Assembly: GCF_000348785.1 (NCBI RefSeq)
Contig: NC_020520.1
Coordinates: 1,488,001-1,552,000 of the forward strand
DNA from: Ilumatobacter coccineus YM16-304
GTDB taxonomy: Bacteria; Actinomycetota; Acidimicrobiia; Acidimicrobiales; Ilumatobacteraceae
Length of the DNA stretch: 64,000 nt
Reading direction: 5' to 3'
Made by a program: the position numbers and the translations under genes
In this document: positions 25,072 through 34,752 of the stretch, piece after piece
How the letters are laid out: each line of letters begins with the position of its first letter
Position numbering within the stretch: the first letter of the stretch is position 1
Notes under the pieces: model-generated
Told to the model about the DNA's origin: nothing
Seen by the model: only the letters and a program-made list of their open reading frames with translations
Databases searched by the model: none

Positions 25072-25798
25072 GCCTTCATCGCCCCGTCGACGACGAACTC
25101 GTGGCCGGTGCAGTACGACGCCTCGTCGGAGGCGACGAACAGCACGACGTTGGCGACCTCGTCGGCGGTCGCGGTGCGCCCCATCGGGATGCCCGCGGTC
25201 ATCGCGTCGATGTCGGTGTCGGCCTCGTGCATCATGTCGGTCGCGATGATCCCCGGATGAACGGAGTTGACCCGGACTCCCGACCTGGCGAACTCGAGCG
25301 CCGCCGACTTGGTCATGCCCCGCACCGCCCACTTGGTCGCCGAGTAGGCGTGCGAGACGCCGACGCCGCCGAGACCGGCGACCGACGAGATGTTGACGAT
25401 GCTGCCGCTGCCCTGGGCCTTCATGATCCGCCCGGCTTCACGGATGCCGAGGAACACCCCGGTCTGGTTGATGGCGACCATGCGGTTCCAGTCGTCGAGT
25501 GAGGTGTCGAGCGAGCGGGCGATCTGGAAGATGCCGGCGTTGTTGACGAGCACGTCGATGCGGCCTTCCTGCTCGACGATGCTCGTGGTGACGGCGATCC
25601 AATCCGACTCGGAGGTGACGTCGTGGTGCATGAAGCGGACCTGTTCACCGAGTCGTTCGGCGGTCGCCTGGCCTTCGTCGTCGCGGACGTCGGTGATGTA
25701 GACGGTGGCGCCTTCCGCGGCGAAGCGTTCGGCTTCGGCAGCGCCCTGGCCACGGGCGCCGCCCGTGATGAGCGCGATCTTGTTCTCGAGGCGACCCA

Positions 25799-25799
<1 letters not shown>
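25068..25799 (-). CDS. Short-chain dehydrogenase/reductase
   Basis: A 243-aa classical SDR: Rossmann motif TGGARGQG near the N-terminus, NNAG, catalytic Ser in NISSVAG, and Y-x-x-x-K in AYSATKWAVRG. The D in ITDVRD after beta-2 suggests NAD(H) preference. C-terminal GHEFVVDGAMKA is the usual SDR end. The substrate is an unknown alcohol or ketone. The ATG at 25799 shares a base with the stop of the aldo/keto reductase upstream (TGATG), and the stop overlaps the pncC-like start, so three genes form one coupled operon on minus. Confidence 0.9.
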
Positions 25800-26776
<977 letters not shown>

Positions 26777-26931
26777 CGGCTCAGGTTCCCAGATTTTCGA
26801 CCACCTGCCGCGATCGAACGGGCGCTGTCGGCGGCCGGCGTCTGGGAGGACGATCCGAATGAGGAGTAGCGTGACCGTGCTATCCATCGTCTGGCGGTCG
26901 CCGTCCGGCACCCGATCCAACAGGAGTTCCC

Positions 26932-28104
26932 ATGCGCGAAGCAGTCTTCGTTTCCTACGCCCGTACCGGTCTCGCCAAAGCTGGCCGAGGCGGATTCAAC
27001 ATGACCCCGGCGATGTCGATGGCAGCGCATGCCATCAAGCACGCCGTGGCCAAGTCGGGCGTCGAGCCCGAAGCCGTCGAAGACGTCGCCCTCGGCAACG
27101 GTGCGCACGGTGCCGGCAACCTCGGTCGCCTCGCCGGTCTGCTCGCCGGCCTGCCCGTCACGACCGGTGGCAACACCATTCAGCGTCACTGCTCGTCGGG
27201 TCTCAACTCGATCGCTGTCGCCGCCAACCACATCAAGCTCGACGGCGTCGACGTCGCCGTGGCCGGTGGCGTCGAATCGATCACGATGCCGGGTGGCGGC
27301 ATCGACAGCCTCGGTGGCGTCGACCCGGCGCTGACCGACCAGTACCCGGCCATCTTCATGGCGATGATCGAGACCGCCGACATCGTGGCCGAGCGCTACA
27401 ACGTGTCGCGTGAGTACCAGGACGAGTACTCGCTCGAGTCACAGCAGCGCATGGCGCGTGCCCAGGAGAACGAACTGTTCGTCGACGAGATCGTCCCGAT
27501 GGAGACGAAGATGAAGCTCGTCGACCGCGAGACGAAGGAAGAGTCGATCGTCGACTACGTCGTCGACCGCGACGAGTGCAACCGCCCGCAGACCACCCTC
27601 GAAGGCCTCGCCAAGCTCGGCCCGGTCCGCGGTGAAGGCAACTACATCACCGCCGGCAACGCGTCGCAGCTCTCCGACGGTGCGGCCGCCGTGGTGATGA
27701 TGTCCGACGAAGAAGCGTCGCGGCGTGACATCGAGCCGATGGGCGCCTTCAAGGGCTGGGCCGTCGCCGGTTGCGAGCCCGACGAGATGGGCATCGGCCC
27801 GATCTACGCCGTGCCGAAGCTGCTCAAGCGCCACGGTCTCACCGTCGACGACATCGATCTGTGGGAGCTCAACGAGGCGTTCGCCAGCCAGTGCCTCTAC
27901 TCGCGCGACACGCTCGGCATCGACCCCGAGAAGTACAACGTCAACGGTGGCTCGATCGCCATCGGCCACCCCTTCGGCATGACCGGCACGCGTTGCGCCG
28001 GGCACATCCTGCAAGAGGGCAAGCGTCGCGGCGCCAAGTGGGGCGTCGTCACGATGTGCATCGGTGGCGGCCAGGGCGCTGCCGGCCTCATCGAGATCTA
28101 CTGA
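26932..28104 (+). CDS. Acetyl-CoA acyltransferase (thiolase)
   Basis: A 390-aa thiolase. The nucleophilic Cys is C87 (QRHCSSGLNS); the general-base pair is H346 (GHPFGMTG) and C376 (CIGGGQG). It catalyses thiolytic cleavage of 3-ketoacyl-CoA (FadA-like) or acetoacetyl-CoA formation; full length and motifs point to a beta-oxidation type. AGGAG lies 7 nt before the ATG. Codon use is especially C-rich and regular (GCC, GTC, CTC), suggesting high expression. A 17-bp hairpin follows the stop. No fadB partner is adjacent. Confidence 0.93.
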   Translation: MREAVFVSYARTGLAKAGRGGFNMTPAMSMAAHAIKHAVAKSGVEPEAVEDVALGNGAHGAGNLGRLAGLLAGLPVTTGGNTIQRHCSSGLNSIAVAANHIKLDGVDVAVAGGVESITMPGGGIDSLGGVDPALTDQYPAIFMAMIETADIVAERYNVSREYQDEYSLESQQRMARAQENELFVDEIVPMETKMKLVDRETKEESIVDYVVDRDECNRPQTTLEGLAKLGPVRGEGNYITAGNASQLSDGAAAVVMMSDEEASRRDIEPMGAFKGWAVAGCEPDEMGIGPIYAVPKLLKRHGLTVDDIDLWELNEAFASQCLYSRDTLGIDPEKYNVNGGSIAIGHPFGMTGTRCAGHILQEGKRRGAKWGVVTMCIGGGQGAAGLIEIY

Positions 28105-28112
28105 TCCGCACC

Positions 28113-28149
28113 AGCCGGACGCTTTGTCTCAGAGACAAAGCGTCCGGCT
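28113..28149 (+). terminator. 17-bp perfect hairpin after thiolase gene
   Basis: AGCCGGACGCTTTGTCT (28113-28129), a 3-nt loop CAG, then the exact complement (28133-28149). It begins 8 nt after the thiolase stop. There is no T-run behind it, so it is either a tail-less terminator, common in actinobacteria, or an mRNA 3'-stabilising stem. Confidence 0.7.
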
Positions 28150-28184
28150 CGTTCGCGTCCGGGGGTGGCTGACAGGCTCGGAGG

Positions 28185-28964
28185 ATGGCAGACAGCATCC
28201 TCGACCGATTCGCACTCACCGACGGCGTCGCCGTGGTCACCGGCGCCGGCCGTGGCATCGGAGAGGGGATCGCGATCGGACTCGCCGAGGCGGGATGTGA
28301 CGTCGTCCTCACCGCTCGACGCGAGAACGAGATCAACGCGGTCGCCGACAAGGTGCGGGCGCTCGGGCGCCGGGCGCTCGCGATTCCGGGCGACATCACC
28401 GACGGTGAGTTCGTCGAGTCGCTCGCCAAGCAGGCCAAGGATGAGATGGGGAAGGTCACGCTCTGGGTGAGCAACGCCGGCGGCGCCGACGACCGCACGC
28501 CGCGCCACCTGGCCGACATGCCCGACCGCCAGTGGGACTACCAGATGGATCTCAACCTGCGCGCCGTGTTCACCGGAGCGCGAGCCGCAGCAGCCGTGCT
28601 CGAAGAAGGCGGATCGATCATCAACATCTCGTCGGGTGCGGCGCTCAAGCCGTCGCCCAACAACGGTCCGTACGCCGTCGCGAAGGCGGGCGTCGACAGC
28701 CTGACCCGCACGATGTCGTCGGAGCTCGCGTCGCGTGGCATCCGGGTCAACGGCGTGGCCCCGGGCCCGGTGCCGACCGAGGTGTTCATGGAGTTCTTCG
28801 GTGCTTCCGAGGAAGACATCCCGGGCCTCGGCAAGAAGCTCGGGATTCCGCTCGGTCGCCTCGGCAGACCCGAAGACGTCGCCAACGCCGTCGTGTACCT
28901 CGCATCAGACGCGGCTTCGTGGGTCACCGGTCAGACGCTGCTGGTCAACGGCGGCAACCGCTGA
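28185..28964 (+). CDS. Short-chain dehydrogenase/reductase
   Basis: A 259-aa classical SDR with TGAGRGIGEGI, VSNAGG in place of the usual NNAG, catalytic Ser in NISSGAA and Y-x-x-x-K in GPYAVAKAG. TARRE after beta-2 suggests NADP(H). The end VTGQTLLVNGGNR is typical. GGAGG touches the ATG directly, too close for normal use, so initiation may be leaderless or the start slightly different. Separated from the thiolase gene by a hairpin, so probably its own transcription unit. Substrate unknown. Confidence 0.88.
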   Translation: MADSILDRFALTDGVAVVTGAGRGIGEGIAIGLAEAGCDVVLTARRENEINAVADKVRALGRRALAIPGDITDGEFVESLAKQAKDEMGKVTLWVSNAGGADDRTPRHLADMPDRQWDYQMDLNLRAVFTGARAAAAVLEEGGSIINISSGAALKPSPNNGPYAVAKAGVDSLTRTMSSELASRGIRVNGVAPGPVPTEVFMEFFGASEEDIPGLGKKLGIPLGRLGRPEDVANAVVYLASDAASWVTGQTLLVNGGNR

Positions 28965-29047
28965 CGCACCGGTTTGGGGCTGGCTTCTTTCGCTGATCCT
29001 GTGGCGGCCTGATCGGCGCCTTCACCTGCGGTCCGCAGCATCGGGCC

Positions 29048-29743
29048 ATGGTTCAACAACTCCTCGAACGTCCCGTTCTGCACCGCGCATCCGACGCACT
29101 ACGCGGAGCGATCCTGCTCTTCCCGATTCGCATCTTCCTCGGTTTCGGTTGGTTGCGAGCGGGTATCGAGAAGTTCATCGACGCCGACTGGTGGACCGGT
29201 GACAAGCTCCGACAGTTCCTCGACGTGCAGCGGGAGACGGCGCTGCCGTTCATGGGGCCGTTGATCGACGACCTGTTCGCTCCTCTCGCCGGGGTGATCG
29301 CGGTGGCGGTGATGATCGGCCAACTGGCGATCGGCGTCTGCTTCGTCACCACGCGATGGTTGCGGCCGGCGCTCTGGGCTGCGATCACGCTCAACGTGGT
29401 GTTCGTCGCGATGGGGGCGGTCGATCCGTCGGTGTTCTACCTCGTGATCGAACTGTCGCTGCTCGCAGCGCTGGCGCTCGGGGTGATCGGCGGTCGACCG
29501 CGTCGGCCGAACCCGTCCAGTGTCGGCGCCAAGGTCGGTGTGGCGATCGCGATGCTGCCGTTCGTCGACACCGTGCATCCCGCCGAGGTGATCCACGATC
29601 CTGCGATCATCCTCGTCACCGTTGCCATGCTCGGCGCAGCGACCGAAGCGCTCGGCTGGCTCCACCGCCCTTCCGTCACCTCGTCTGCGCCAGACTGGCG
29701 CGATGGCGACCATGACGATTCGGAACTGCGAGCTCGCGTATGA
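29048..29743 (+). CDS. DoxX-like membrane protein
   Basis: A 231-aa membrane protein with four predicted helices (about 21-40, 75-97, 103-125, 128-146) and a further hydrophobic stretch near 165-205. The opening FPIRIFLGFGWLRAGIEKF resembles the first helix of DoxX/DoxD-type proteins, which are associated with quinone or thiosulfate redox chemistry in a few cases but mostly uncharacterised. The last 41 nt overlap the following hydrolase gene in another frame, which suggests linked translation. No Shine-Dalgarno sequence is visible at the ATG. Confidence 0.75.
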   Translation: MVQQLLERPVLHRASDALRGAILLFPIRIFLGFGWLRAGIEKFIDADWWTGDKLRQFLDVQRETALPFMGPLIDDLFAPLAGVIAVAVMIGQLAIGVCFVTTRWLRPALWAAITLNVVFVAMGAVDPSVFYLVIELSLLAALALGVIGGRPRRPNPSSVGAKVGVAIAMLPFVDTVHPAEVIHDPAIILVTVAMLGAATEALGWLHRPSVTSSAPDWRDGDHDDSELRARV

Positions 29744-30506
29744 CGATGCGGGGCCCGACGGGCCGGTGCCGTTCGTGTGGGGGCACGGGCTGTCGTCGAG
29801 CATGGCCTCGGAAGACGAGTTCCCGCTGGTCGACACGAGCGTGCTGCGAAGCGCACGCCGGGTGGTCCGCTACGACGCTCGTGGCCACGGACGGTCGGGC
29901 GACCTCGAGTCGTCCGACGACGGGCGCTGGGATCGCCTCGCCCTCGACCAGGTCGAGTTGATCGATGCGCTCGGTCTCGACCGGGTGGCGGTCGGCGGGG
30001 CGTCGATGGGAACCGCCACGGCGTTGCACTCGGCGGCGCTGCTCGGTGACCGACTCGCCGGACTCGTCCTGGTGATTCCTCCCACCGCCTGGGAGACGCG
30101 CCAGGAACAGGCCCGGATGTACGAGACGATGGCGGCGATCGTCGAGACGAAGGGCGTCGAACCGTTGATCGCCGGGTCGGCGAGCATCGCGCCGCCCGAC
30201 CCGTTCGTCGCCGACACAGCCACGTTCAAGGCGCGGCGTGCCGAGTCGTTGCGAGCCACCGACCCGACTCGCCTCGCCGCCGTGTTCCGTGGAGCGACGG
30301 GCGCCGACTTTCCTCCCGAGGATGCGGTCGCGGCGATCGCGGTCCCGACGCTGATCCTCGCGTGGTCGGGCGACCCGGGTCACCCGGTGTCGACCGCCGA
30401 CCGGCTCGCCGACGTGATGCCGAACACCGAGGTCTCGATTGCGTCGACGATGGACGAACTCGCCACGTGGACGTCGCGCGTCGACGGGTTTCTCGCCGAC
30501 CTCTGA
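29703..30506 (+). CDS. Alpha/beta hydrolase
   Basis: A 267-aa alpha/beta-fold hydrolase. HG oxyanion motif in WGHGLSSS, DARGHGRSG, nucleophile elbow G-G-A-S-M-G (Ser about 101), and a late acidic/His region in WSGDPGHPVSTA. Related to 3-oxoadipate enol-lactonase-like and esterase enzymes; the substrate is not evident. Starts at ATG 29703 (another ATG at 29712) inside the end of the DoxX gene. Followed 20 nt later by an SDR on the same strand, so these likely share a transcript. Confidence 0.85.
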   Translation: MATMTIRNCELAYDDAGPDGPVPFVWGHGLSSSMASEDEFPLVDTSVLRSARRVVRYDARGHGRSGDLESSDDGRWDRLALDQVELIDALGLDRVAVGGASMGTATALHSAALLGDRLAGLVLVIPPTAWETRQEQARMYETMAAIVETKGVEPLIAGSASIAPPDPFVADTATFKARRAESLRATDPTRLAAVFRGATGADFPPEDAVAAIAVPTLILAWSGDPGHPVSTADRLADVMPNTEVSIASTMDELATWTSRVDGFLADL

Positions 30507-30526
30507 CGCACTGCCAGGATGGCGTG

Positions 30527-31381
30527 ATGGGACAACTCGACGGCACCGTCGCCGTGATCACCGGTGGAGCGAGCGGAATGGGGCTCGCCTCGGCGCAGCG
30601 CTTCGTCGCAGAGGACGCGCGCGTGGTGATCGCCGACCTCAATGTCGAGGCGGGGGAGCGAGCGGTCGCCGAACTCGGCTCGGCGGCCCGGTTCATCCGC
30701 TGCGACGTGTCGGTCGAAGCCGACGTCGCGTCCACGGTGTCGCTCGCGGTCGAGGCGTTCGGTCGTCTCGACGTGATGTTCAACAACGCCGGGATCGGGG
30801 GAGCGTTCGGTCCGATCACCGAGATCGACGTCGACGACTGGGACGCCACGTTCGGTGTGCTCGTCCGCAGTGTCTTCCTCGGCACGAAGTACGCCGCGCG
30901 GGTCATGATCGAACAGGGCGACGGCGGCTCGATCATCAACACGGCGTCGGTCGCCGGACAGAGTGGCGGCAACGGCCCGCAGGCCTACTCAGCGGCCAAG
31001 GCAGCCGTCATCAACCTCTCGCAGACCACGGCGCTCGAACTCGCTGCGCATCACATCCGGGTCAACGCGATCTGCCCGGGGCTGATCTTCACGCCGCTGA
31101 TGCATGCGGGCGACGAAGCGCACGCCGAAGGGCTGATGCGCGAGCTGCAGCCGTGGCCCGAGCGCGGCGAGGGGTCCGACATCGCCGGTGCGGCGTTGTG
31201 GCTGGCGGGACCCGACAGTCGGTTCGTCAGCGGCGAGTCGATCACCGTCGACGGAGCGATCACCGCCGCGGGCACCCGACTGTTCGGCAAGCTCAGCGGC
31301 ACACAGAACCTGCACCGCATGACCGGGATGGCACACGGCACGACCGGCCTCCCGGCAACGGTCAGGCGACTCGACGACTGA
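30527..31381 (+). CDS. Short-chain dehydrogenase/reductase
   Basis: A 284-aa classical SDR: TGGASGMG, IADLN (Asp after beta-2, NAD preference), NNAG, NTASVAGQ, and Y-x-x-x-K in AYSAAKAA. The C-terminus is extended by about 30 residues beyond the usual VDGAI end (KLSGTQNLHRMTGMAHGTT), unlike the other SDRs in the window. AGGA is 9 nt upstream of the ATG. It follows the hydrolase gene closely. Substrate unknown. Confidence 0.9.
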   Translation: MGQLDGTVAVITGGASGMGLASAQRFVAEDARVVIADLNVEAGERAVAELGSAARFIRCDVSVEADVASTVSLAVEAFGRLDVMFNNAGIGGAFGPITEIDVDDWDATFGVLVRSVFLGTKYAARVMIEQGDGGSIINTASVAGQSGGNGPQAYSAAKAAVINLSQTTALELAAHHIRVNAICPGLIFTPLMHAGDEAHAEGLMRELQPWPERGEGSDIAGAALWLAGPDSRFVSGESITVDGAITAAGTRLFGKLSGTQNLHRMTGMAHGTTGLPATVRRLDD

Positions 31382-31431
31382 TCGTCGCTGGCGAAGGCTC
31401 GGTGGTCGATGCTCGGTAGCCTCCCGACACT

Positions 31432-32472
31432 GTGTTGCTCGACATCGTCTTTCTGATCGCGGGACTCACCGCGCTCGTCTGGTCGGCCGACCAATTCGTG
31501 CTCGGTTCGTCGAGGCTCGGTCTGTTGCTGTCGCTCCCGCCGGTGGTGATCGGTGCGGTCGTGATGGGCTTCGGCACCTCGGCGCCCGAGCTGCTGGTGT
31601 CGTCGCTGGCCGCGGCGAGCGGAGATCGCGATCTCGGTGTCGGCAACATCGTCGGCTCCAACGTCGCCAACCTCACACTGGTGCTCGGCACGGCGGCGTT
31701 CGTCACCCGCATGCCGATTCAGCGAGCGGTGCTCCGGCGCGAGGCGCCGCTGGCCATCGGTGCCGCACTGGTGTTCTCGGCGTTCGTCGTCGATGGTCGC
31801 ATCGCCCGGTGGGAGGGTGCGGTCCTCGTCGGCTTGCTGATCGGTGTGATCCTGCTGCTGATCCGTTCGGGACGGGCCGAAGTGCTCGACGACATCATCG
31901 GCGACGAGGTCGAACCACTGTCGAAGGGCCGCGAGGCCGGTCGTACCATCATCGGCCTGATCGGCACCGTGCTCGGGGCGCAACTCGTCGTGTGGGGCGC
32001 GACCGACATCGCCGAAGAGCTCGGCGTGACCGGCGGGTTCATCGGCTTCTCGCTGGTGGCGCTCGGCACCTCGCTTCCCGAACTGGTCACCACGGTCGCT
32101 GCCGCGCGTCGAGGCGAGACCGGCCTGATCGTCGGCAACCTGTTCGGCTCGAACATCTTCAACGCCCTGGCGGTCGGCGGTGGCATGGGCCTGATCGGCC
32201 CGGGTCTCATCGGCGACGATTCGCTCACCACGTACGGCCTGGCGGCGATGCTGGCGGTGGCGGCGGTGTCGTTCCTGCTCTCGATCGGTGGTTCGATCGA
32301 CCGGCCGCGCGGTGTGGTGCTCCTCGCCCTCTACGTCGGAGCGATGGTGCTGCTGGCGGTGCAGGAGGAAGAGCTGATCGACGAGGAGCCGGCAGCGGAG
32401 GTGACCGTGGAGGCCGTGTCAGTGCCGAACGGCTTCGGTGAGCACGGGCCACGGTACGAACCCCAGTCGTAG
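31432..32472 (+). CDS. Calcium/sodium:proton antiporter, CaCA family
   Basis: A 346-aa inner-membrane exchanger with about ten helices. Both alpha-repeats are clear: GFGTSAPELLVSS...GNIVGSN and ALGTSLPELVTTV...GNLFGSN, whose acidic and Asn residues bind the cations. The acidic cytosolic loop (EVLDDIIGDEVEPL) is short. It exports Ca2+ in exchange for Na+ or H+. The start is GTG at 31432, with TAGCCT (31417-31422) 9 nt before it. The last 54 nt overlap the convergent methyltransferase gene. Confidence 0.93.
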   Translation: MLLDIVFLIAGLTALVWSADQFVLGSSRLGLLLSLPPVVIGAVVMGFGTSAPELLVSSLAAASGDRDLGVGNIVGSNVANLTLVLGTAAFVTRMPIQRAVLRREAPLAIGAALVFSAFVVDGRIARWEGAVLVGLLIGVILLLIRSGRAEVLDDIIGDEVEPLSKGREAGRTIIGLIGTVLGAQLVVWGATDIAEELGVTGGFIGFSLVALGTSLPELVTTVAAARRGETGLIVGNLFGSNIFNALAVGGGMGLIGPGLIGDDSLTTYGLAAMLAVAAVSFLLSIGGSIDRPRGVVLLALYVGAMVLLAVQEEELIDEEPAAEVTVEAVSVPNGFGEHGPRYEPQS

Positions 32473-33060
32473 TATCCGACCCTGATCGGTGACCTCGAAG
32501 CCAGCGTCTTCGATCATCCGCTTCATCTTGCGTTTCGGCACCGCTCTGATGGGTCGCCCGGCGAGCGACGAGGTCTGGCGGAGTGCGTCCTCGCCGAGCC
32601 CGGTGAGCGCTGCCACCGACGCGATCAGGAGTCGGCCACCCGGGCGGATGATGCGGTGGAGGCCTGCGAGCGCCGCGGGCTGGTCGTCGTACCAGTGAAA
32701 CGACTCGGTGCAGACCACGATGTCTGCCGATGCTTCGGCGAGCGGAAGCCGTTCGGCGTTCGCGCGGGTGTAGTTGGCGACGAGGGGCTGGCCGGCGTCG
32801 GTCTCGGCTGCCAGTGCCCGTTCGAGCATCCCGGCCGACAGGTCGGCACCGACGATGGTGGCCGACGGGAACGCGTCGACCAGACGTCGGGTGAGTTGGC
32901 CGGTGCCGCATCCGAGGTCGACGACGACCGCCGGGTCGAGCCCCGAGATGCGTTCGAGGATTGCGTCGTGGACCGGCCGGTACGTGGTCTGTTGCAGGCC
33001 GGGGCGGTCGTACGACGCCGACCAGAGGTCGAACATGATCGAGTCGGCCGAGATCGACAT
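32419..33060 (-). CDS. SAM-dependent class I methyltransferase
   Basis: A 213-aa methyltransferase: motif I VVDLGCGTGQLTR, acidic loop VGADLSAGML, motif IV VVCTESFHWYDD and RIIRPGGRLLIAS. The SFHWYDD signature is typical of the UbiE/YafE-like methyltransferase_11 group acting on small molecules or lipids; the substrate is not known. The ATG at 33060 has AGGA 7 nt upstream. It is the last gene in a minus-strand run VOC-SRPBCC-DoxX-methyltransferase (52 nt behind the DoxX gene) and its 3' end overlaps the CaCA gene. Confidence 0.88.
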   Translation of the reverse strand: MSISADSIMFDLWSASYDRPGLQQTTYRPVHDAILERISGLDPAVVVDLGCGTGQLTRRLVDAFPSATIVGADLSAGMLERALAAETDAGQPLVANYTRANAERLPLAEASADIVVCTESFHWYDDQPAALAGLHRIIRPGGRLLIASVAALTGLGEDALRQTSSLAGRPIRAVPKRKMKRMIEDAGFEVTDQGRILRLGFVPWPVLTEAVRH

Positions 33061-33112
33061 GTGTCCATCCTGCCACGTTCCGCGGCAGGACGTGTCAAGC
33101 GTCACATCACTG

Positions 33113-33604
33113 TCATGAGGGTGGCCGGAAGAACACGGCCAGCAAGGCGCCCGCGGCGGCCAGGCCTCCGCCCGCGGAGATGGCGAGGCCGACGTAGCCG
33201 TCGAGGTCGGTGGCGATGCCGATCGCCTCGTCGACCGACCAGTCGCCCGGCCCGAGCATGGCGATGGTGACGGCGACGACGCCGAGGACCATCACGTACT
33301 CCCAGCCCTCCTTGATGATGAAGAAGCCGCTGTCACGATGCGACGTGTACCAGGCGACGGTCATCAGCCCGACGAAACCGAGGGCCGCGAACGACGTGAG
33401 CAGACCGGCTGCGAGGAAGAGTCCGGCAAGCATCTCGCCGCCCGACGCGAAGCGAGCGTGCAGCTTGCCCGGCTTCATGCCGATGCTGTCGAACCAGCCC
33501 GCGGTGCCGGCGAGGTTCTTCGCCTTGTTGTAGCCGTGGGCCGCCATCGTGAGTCCGATCACGACTCGGAGGAACAGCAGCGCGAGGTTCGCTTCGTCGG
33601 CCAT
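33113..33604 (-). CDS. DoxX family membrane protein
   Basis: A 163-aa, four-helix DoxX protein: LLFLRVVIGLTMAAHGYNKAKN at the N-terminus, FASGGEMLAGLFLAAGLLT in helix 2, then a third and fourth helix. This is a better DoxX match than the gene at 29048. Possible roles are quinone-linked redox or detoxification; unproven. It starts 3 nt after the stop of the SRPBCC gene, so the two are in one operon. Confidence 0.88.
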   Translation of the reverse strand: MADEANLALLFLRVVIGLTMAAHGYNKAKNLAGTAGWFDSIGMKPGKLHARFASGGEMLAGLFLAAGLLTSFAALGFVGLMTVAWYTSHRDSGFFIIKEGWEYVMVLGVVAVTIAMLGPGDWSVDEAIGIATDLDGYVGLAISAGGGLAAAGALLAVFFRPPS

Positions 33605-33607
33605 CGC

Positions 33608-34081
33608 TCAGGCCTCGACGAGTCGCTTCAGGTTCTGCAGGGCGTCGCCCGTCTGCCCCTGCAGTTGCGCCGCGATCCGCTTGGCCAGCCAGCCGAACCC
33701 GGTGCGACCGGCGACTCCTTGTCGGTAGGTGACGGTGCAGCCGGCCTCGGTCTCCTCGATGCGTACCGACTCGACCAGTGCGGTCAGCACCGGCACCGGT
33801 GTCTTGGTGACGGCGAACGCGAAGTGCTCGTTCTCGGTCCAGGCCGTGAACTCCTCGTCGATGGTGATGAGCGCGATGCCGACCTTGCGGCCGCTGCCGA
33901 CACCCACGCCGGTGCCGACCCGTTCGACCTTTTTGAGATCGGTGAACCACTCGGGCCACGACTCGTGGTCGGCGATGCGCGCCCAGACCGCCGCGGGAGG
34001 AGCATCGATGGCGACGCTCGACTCGGCCACGGCGGGCGCGGAATCGATCCATTCGGGCGGGTGAACGGTGAGCTTCGGCAT
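33608..34081 (-). CDS. SRPBCC-fold (polyketide cyclase/START-like) protein
   Basis: A 157-aa single-domain SRPBCC protein: VAIDAPPAAVWARIADHESWPEWF is the typical first strand and helix of Polyketide_cyc2 proteins, ending in a long C-terminal helix (QLQGQTGDALQNLKRLVEA). The hydrophobic cavity binds an unknown lipid or aromatic ligand. TACCGT lies 7 nt before the ATG (34089-34094), so this gene may have its own leaderless transcript although the VOC gene ends only 21 nt upstream. Confidence 0.85.
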   Translation of the reverse strand: MPKLTVHPPEWIDSAPAVAESSVAIDAPPAAVWARIADHESWPEWFTDLKKVERVGTGVGVGSGRKVGIALITIDEEFTAWTENEHFAFAVTKTPVPVLTALVESVRIEETEAGCTVTYRQGVAGRTGFGWLAKRIAAQLQGQTGDALQNLKRLVEA

Positions 34082-34102
34082 GGTGCCGACGGTAGCCGCC
34101 CG

Positions 34103-34615
34103 TCAGCTCCGATCGCGGAGCGTGGGTCCGGCCAGTTCGGTCTGCTCGAGCGAGAAGGGGATCGACGGGTCGAGCACCTCTTGCAGTTCGATGATGTTGC
34201 CGTCGGGATCGCGTCCGTAGATCGCCCGGAGCGGGCTCGCCGACCCGAGTTCTTCGCTCGTCGGCGGTGCCCGGTGGAAGGTCATGCCGAGTCCGGTGAG
34301 TCGTTCGTACTCGGCGTCGATGTCGACGATGTCGAAGCAGAAGTGAGTGATGCCGTGATTGCTCGGCGGGTACGCCGGGTCCTGCGGCACCGGCGTCGGC
34401 GCGCTGTACTCGAACAGTTCGATGTAGCAGTTGGCGGCGCGCAGCATGAGTTGGCGAGCCGCCGAACCAGGCACGTTGATGAGCTGGTCGATCATCGGAC
34501 GGTCGGCCCAACTCGTCGACATGACCTCCTCGAACCCGAGCCCGTCGCGGTAGAAGGCGGCGAGCCGATCGATGTCGGGAGTGGAGATCGCGACGTGGTG
34601 GATGCCGCGGATCAT
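34103..34615 (-). CDS. VOC (glyoxalase/bleomycin resistance/dioxygenase) protein
   Basis: A 170-aa protein with two beta-alpha-beta-beta-beta modules: IHHVAISTPDIDRLAAFYRDGLGF and GITHFCFDIVDIDAEYERL. Likely metal ligands are H6 or H7, E in YIELFEY, H in ITHFCF and E in NIIELQE, consistent with a methylmalonyl-CoA epimerase or lactoylglutathione-lyase-like fold. Function unassigned. First gene of the minus run, divergent from the Rieske oxygenase gene, which hints at a link to that pathway. Confidence 0.85.
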   Translation of the reverse strand: MIRGIHHVAISTPDIDRLAAFYRDGLGFEEVMSTSWADRPMIDQLINVPGSAARQLMLRAANCYIELFEYSAPTPVPQDPAYPPSNHGITHFCFDIVDIDAEYERLTGLGMTFHRAPPTSEELGSASPLRAIYGRDPDGNIIELQEVLDPSIPFSLEQTELAGPTLRDRS

Positions 34616-34740
34616 GTGGCGCTCGGCCCGCTCGTGATGAACCGTGCTCGCTGGCCGATGTGCGACATGTTGCCCCCTGGTCGAATCGATGAATCTGGAC
34701 GGTGGGCCGGTCCGGCACGACCGACTTACTGAACGCGGAT

Positions 34741-34746
34741 TATGTT
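34741..34746 (+). promoter_or_regulatory. Leaderless-type -10 box of the Rieske operon (TATGTT)
   Basis: TATGTT ends 6 nt before the ATG at 34753 and no Shine-Dalgarno sequence is present, so the transcript probably starts at the ATG. No convincing -35 at 16-18 nt, which leaves room for an activator. Confidence 0.45.
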
Positions 34747-34752
34747 AGGCAC

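Noticed and set aside
28131-28184. Riboswitch in the thiolase/SDR gap
   Set aside because: Only one simple hairpin is present, directly behind the thiolase stop; no multi-stem fold or anti-terminator is visible.
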